Under the pieces are notes generated by a model. That model was not told the DNA's origin. It saw nothing but the letters and a program-made list of their open reading frames with translations, and searched no databases. The position numbers and the translations under genes are program-made. 64,000 nt of DNA. Source: Crossaster papposus. Its lineage: Eukaryota; Echinodermata; Asteroidea; Velatida; Solasteridae. Where the stretch lies: NCBI GenBank assembly GCA_037893245.1, contig JBAIAA010000513.1, positions 1 through 64,000 of the forward strand, given 5' to 3'. Positions 59,456 to 64,000 of the stretch are shown here, piece after piece; positions within the stretch are counted from its first letter, which is position 1, and every line of letters starts with the position of its first letter.

Positions 59456-59622
59456 TTCAAGATGGTGTCTGTCCTTTTAAATGGTGACCCTCTTGTGGCC
59501 TACTTCAAGTGCGCCCTCTTTTATTCATCACACCAAATTCTTATTCATCACACAGAATTCTAAACCAACAGTTTTGTTTTTCCCTTCTATTCATTGGGGA
59601 AATAACAACCACCGGGCACTCT

Positions 59623-60010
59623 TTAAAGGTAGGATACACCATTTGCAGATATCGACAAATGTTACTACCAAATTATTAGGAAATATCTTACTTATTTGAA
59701 AGTAAATAATGATTGTAGGCATCCAGCAAAAGGATTGCACTAGATATCCTGTAATTGTTCCGAAAAAGTGAATTATATACACAAAAATTCACGATCGCCA
59801 GACGGCGATCCCGAAAATAACAAGAATAACATAAGAACCACTGCCTGTTCGGTTGAAAACGAACGCCGTTTTTCTTGCTTTTTTCTCGGCATCCATGATT
59901 GTAAAATTTTGGACAGGTCAGTTAAACGATATTTACTATAAAATACAACCCCCCAAATCCACTCATTCCTGATAATTCAAGCAATTACCAATGGTGTATC
60001 CTACCTTTAA
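59623..60010 (+). mobile_element. TTAA-AGG MITE family B, complete
   Basis: TTAA-AGGTAGGATACACC ... GGTGTATCCTACCT-TTAA, 388 bp, with CGATCGCCAGACGGCGATC inside. Confidence 0.85.
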
Positions 60011-60611
60011 GATAAAGCACAGACCGTTTGACGTTCGTGAATAAAACACAGCCTAAATAGTGCTTGATATACCCAGTGGATTTCTGAAAATATGTTTACT
60101 TATTTTCAACAATATGGTATGTTTAACCAAATGTTCGGTATAGCGATATTCCACTGTAGGATTTGCCAGTTTAGACATACATAGTATACATTTTTTGCTG
60201 TAATTTTCTAAAAAGAGATTTTCGATCCAATATCTAATTTTGTATCCGACATACAAAGCCCACTTGAAAGTCGAGACTCTTCATATCCTTATGTAATTCC
60301 TCCAGCAATATAGTCTGATTTCAGGCATTCTCAAATTACATTTTCATCAATAATGTCAGAGTCCACCGTACCTACATTCTTACCTATTTACAAACCCTCA
60401 AGTGCAAGTGCCTGAAATATCTCCGGGAAGAGCGAAAGTGTCAACATTGTATAGAAATTGTGATGTGTATCAAGCAGGCAGTAGGAGGTCCCTTGTTACT
60501 ATTGTTAGGGGTTCTGGCAAAAAGAGAGGGAACTAGGCAGAGGTTGAAATGAGGGTTTTCAGGTATTATAAAAGAGGATACAATTCTTCTGACAATGCTC
60601 TTTGTTGCACT

Positions 60612-60905
60612 TTAAGGTAGTAAACACCATTGGTCATTGCTTGAATTATCATGAATGAGTAGATTTGGGGGGTTGTATTTTATAGTAAATATCGTTTAAC
60701 TGAGCTGTCCGAGGTTTTCGAATCATGGATGCCGAAAAAAAATTTCATTATAAAATTATATTTTTCGGAATAATTACAGAATATCTAGCGCAATCATTTT
60801 GCTGGATGCCCAGAATCAACATTTACTTTCAGATGAGTAGGATATTTCTTAATAATTCGGTAGTAATTTTGTTTTATATCTGCAAATGGTGTATACTACC
60901 TTTAA
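60612..60905 (-). mobile_element. TTAA-AGG MITE family B, internally deleted
   Basis: TTAA-GGTAGTAAACACCATTGG ... GGTGTATACTACCT-TTAA, missing the central palindrome. Confidence 0.8.
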
Positions 60906-61191
60906 GTTGGATATTCCATTAACAAGGTATTGCTGTTTAACATTTGCATTTTGTCACAAAATATGGAAAAAGGTCAATTGTTGGTGTGTTTTTTTCTAAA
61001 AAACACTTTTATTCCAGTACTTCCATACTATTTCTTAGCAAAATATAGTGAGAAGCATATCAAAGATAACAAATATCAATCGATCTGAAAAAAATAAAAA
61101 AATAATCCATTATTTTGCAGTTTTCTCCACTATGCCCTGTGCCCAGTTGCATCTTATTTTGCCAGAGTGCCTCACATATTTCCCAAATATG

Positions 61192-61617
61192 TGACCTGTT
61201 CCAACGAAACCCGGACAAAGTCGCACAATGTGTTTTGTCACAATGTACTCCTGAAGTAATTTCGGGATGGATTTTACCATTTTGAGGTTTTAGGTTTTCC
61301 TAAGTCACTATTAATCTACAATCTCCTCAAATTTGAACAAAATCCGTCTACAAGAAGTGGTTTTTTTTGTCAATTTTGTGAAACATTTGTGTATAGTAGA
61401 AATAATACGCTTTTCTGAACTTCAAAGCTGTTTATCTCATAATTAGGTTGTCATGGTTTTATCACTAAATCCAGATCCCAGGGAAGATAGGGTGGGGGTA
61501 CATATGTAAATGATACATCATTTTAAAGCTGAGAACCTAGAGAATTTGAAAAAAGCAAAATCTGAAAAACTAAAAAGTCGACTTTGTCCGGGTTTCTTTG
61601 GAACAGGTCACATATAG
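61192..61617. mobile_element. TIR element (TGTGACC family 3)
   Basis: TATGTGACCTGTTCCAACGA and AACCCGGACAAAGTCGC at the left; GCGACTTTGTCC-like and GGAACAGGTCACATA at the right. Near-perfect inverted ends of about 38 bp. Confidence 0.88.
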
Positions 61618-62159
61618 AAAATGGGGTAGTATGTAAAAAAAAATATATATCTTCTTCACTCTTTTTGTAAAAAATAAACCATGATTCTGTTAAAACACTT
61701 TTATTCCACTACTTCCAATCTGAAAATATAAAAAAAAATCAACCATTATTAATTATTTTGCAGTTTTCTCTACAATGTCCTGTGCCCAGTTCTGTCCCAT
61801 TTTGCCAGAACACCTCGTTTTTTCCCCATAATTATAGAAAATGCGGTAGTATGTAGAATCTATTTTAGAAACCTTCATCCTTTGCATTCTGTCGCTTCTG
61901 GGAACTCATTGAGCCTGCTGCATAGCTAGCTTGAAGATCTTGCGGTAGATGGCGCAATTAAAGTGCACATAACAAGTTGTCAACTGAGTGTGCAAAAACC
62001 TTATCATTTTTTGCATGACTGGAAACCACATTTGAAAGTAATACTTCAAATTCCCACCTTTTTACATTCAGGTGCATACATTTTTTTTCAGGAGGTTTGC
62101 ATTTTAATGTTTCTGCTTCTAGTTTATTCTGGTCTTCTAGATTGTACGGCAGCTTGTTA

Positions 62160-62435
62160 ATGGTAGGGCACACTGTTTGCAGTTAACAAACATTTTTACT
62201 ACTGAATTATTAGAAAATATCTTACTTATTTAAAAGTAAGTAAAGATTGAAGGCATCTAGCAAAAATGATTGCACTAGATATCCTGTAATTGTTTTCCTG
62301 GATTTTCCAGCTTCTATTATCACAAAACTGTAAACATGTCAGCATCACAGTAAATTACTATAAAATATGAATCTCTTAAAGCAATACAATTAAAATTACA
62401 TCAAAAGCAAATGGTGTATAGTATACTACCTGTAA
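62160..62435 (+). mobile_element. TTAA-AGG MITE, subfamily copy
   Basis: TGGTAGGGCACACTGTTTGC ... CAAATGGTGTATAGTATACTACC; the centre resembles the copy at 47992. Confidence 0.65.
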
Positions 62436-62523
62436 TGATTTATGTCAACCAACATCATCTCCTAGCTTATAATCAAAAGCAACAACCGTAAATTTCGTTA
62501 AGAGCTTGAGGGTAATATTTTGT

Positions 62524-62902
62524 TTAAAGGTATTATACACGATTTGCAGATATCGAAAATATTTACTACTGAATTATTAAAAAATATCTTACTTTTTTAA
62601 AAGTAAATAATGACTCTAGGAACCAGCAAAATTATTGCGCTAGATATCCTGTAATTATTCCGAAAAATAGATTTTTATAAAGACAAATTCGCGATCGCCG
62701 GACGGCGATAACAAAGATAACATAAGAATAACTGCTCGGCGCCGGTTGAAAACAAACGCTGTTTTTTCGTGCTTTTCTCGGCATCCATGATTGTAAAACT
62801 CCGGACAGGTCAGTTAAACGATATTTACTATGAAATACAACCCCCTCAATCTACCCATTAACGATAATTCAAGCAATTACCAATGGTGTATCCTACCTTT
62901 AA
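62524..62902 (+). mobile_element. TTAA-AGG MITE family B, complete
   Basis: TTAA-AGGTATTATACACG ... GGTGTATCCTACCT-TTAA, with GCGATCGCCGGACGGCGAT. Confidence 0.85.
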
Positions 62903-64000
62903 CACTCGGGCATGGATAAGAGATATATTATGGTTGTCTTGGTAACAGGCCCCATGAGTTGCCAACAACTTCCCATGGGAACTTGTTGCTGGTGGGGATG
63001 AATGCCATTGTAGTTTGTTTCACTGTTACAAAGGAATGGCTCTAGGTAGTTTATTATAGTGTGATTGTTATCAGGAATCAGCCTGGGTAAAGTCAAGGAG
63101 CAATGAAAAGAACTTCTTAATTCTACAATAACAAACGTGCCAAAAATATAACTCCGAATAGACCGTGTATAAAGTCTCGCCAGTTCTCTCTTACTTTTTC
63201 TGTGAGTGTCTTGGTACCAAACACTGACTATAGTCTACTCCAGACCGTGTTTGAAACTTTGAATTTACCCAACTGCTATCTGCGTGACTAATTGAATGGA
63301 AGTTGAGGTCGACAAATGAACGACTATGAATTTTATAATATTCATAAATTTGTAGTATTTTAAATATGTTGTAAATTGGAATGCTTAATTTTTTTTTAGA
63401 TTCCCATTTATTGCTTTTTAATCGGATGGTCCCAATCATTGATGCAAAGAAAATGCAAACAAAAATATGTTTGACACTTTCTACAAGTAGATCCTATACA
63501 TCACATCGTGCCAAAATCTCGGTGTCAACTTACATGCTCAATTGTTTGAAAATAAACAGACTTTTCCCTCACATGTGTCATTTTTGTTTTTTACCGTTGA
63601 CATTATCATTGATGTACAACACCTGTATGATGAGGGTTGCACTGAATGTGCTTGTGTCGCATGTTGAACATTTTGCAGTCAAATCTCTTTGTACAGGAGT
63701 TCAAGAATTCTTTGTCAGTGATGTGCATGTACAATTCAGCTAACATAAGTTCTTGTAAACGTTTTCAAAAGAAGAGGCTTTTACCTTTGTTTCTAACCAG
63801 CTCGCGCCAATATTCTTTTGACATCTACGTCCCACGTTCTTGGGCAAATAATTTTTCAACCGTAATTTATCAAGTCTTTCCTCAGGTTAAGTCCCAGAAC
63901 CAGGGAGTTGATCCTAGGCTATATTTTGTGCCATGGGTGCACTTGTCATGCTAATGAGCTCGTGTAGAAATTCTCACTACAATTAGTGTAGTGCGCCCTT
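62903..64000. other. No gene recognised
   Basis: 63797 starts a decayed CCAGCTCGCGCC end. 63947-64000 matches 49805-49858 (TCATGCTAATG.GCTC, TAGTGTAGTGCGCCCTT), another dispersed repeat edge. Confidence 0.45.

Noticed and set aside
1-64000. CRISPR arrays or prokaryotic operons
   Set aside because: Repeats are tandem without unique spacers, and genes are spliced; this is eukaryotic DNA.

Overview
The window is animal (metazoan) nuclear DNA. It has intron-split genes with GT..AG junctions, tRNA-derived SINEs, LINE tails and dense short inverted-repeat transposons (MITEs), and no bacterial operon structure. The WDR20 exons are clearly metazoan. The repeat style (a MITE with GCTAAGCACAAAAATTTGCTTAGC-like arms, and a SINE with a conserved central domain) suggests a marine invertebrate deuterostome, perhaps an echinoderm. 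That assignment is inference.

Layout. 1-4.7 kb: repeats, including a TTAA-flanked MITE, a 0.4 kb TIR element and a foldback element with very long poly-C/poly-G tracts. 4.8-11.7 kb: a minus-strand WDR20 orthologue in three coding exons (82+62+389 or more codons). 13.7-22.8 kb: a plus-strand six-exon gene coding for a 303-residue YqaJ/lambda-exonuclease-family nuclease with all expected catalytic residues. It is divergent from WDR20 and its introns are full of MITEs. 23.0-23.3 kb: an 11-bp minisatellite. 25.6-29.15 kb: a 3.5 kb DNA transposon with about 45-bp terminal inverted repeats. Its minus-strand ORF is an XPG/FEN-like nuclease with a C-terminal cysteine array, interrupted by one in-frame TAG. 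29.6-30.1 kb: a CpG-rich promoter-like stretch ending in a good splice donor. 35.59-35.72 kb: a small exon-like segment that could encode a type II membrane anchor. 35.9-36.3 kb: a compound 12-bp minisatellite. 36.3-64 kb: almost entirely dispersed repeats (a TTAA-AGG MITE family in many copies, SINEs, palindromic MITEs, a GGCGCC-rich block at 48.9-49.7 kb, one tRNA-like sequence at 51.04 kb), with no protein-coding gene I can defend.

How the parts relate. WDR20 is known elsewhere as a partner of USP12/USP46 deubiquitinases. The YqaJ gene looks like a resident host gene (many introns, uniform reading frame, intact active site). The XPG-like ORF belongs to a mobile element. These three are functionally unrelated neighbours as far as sequence shows. 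The best candidate for something new is the TIR-bounded XPG-nuclease/CXC transposon. The intact eukaryotic lambda-exonuclease-like gene 3 kb upstream of it is second.
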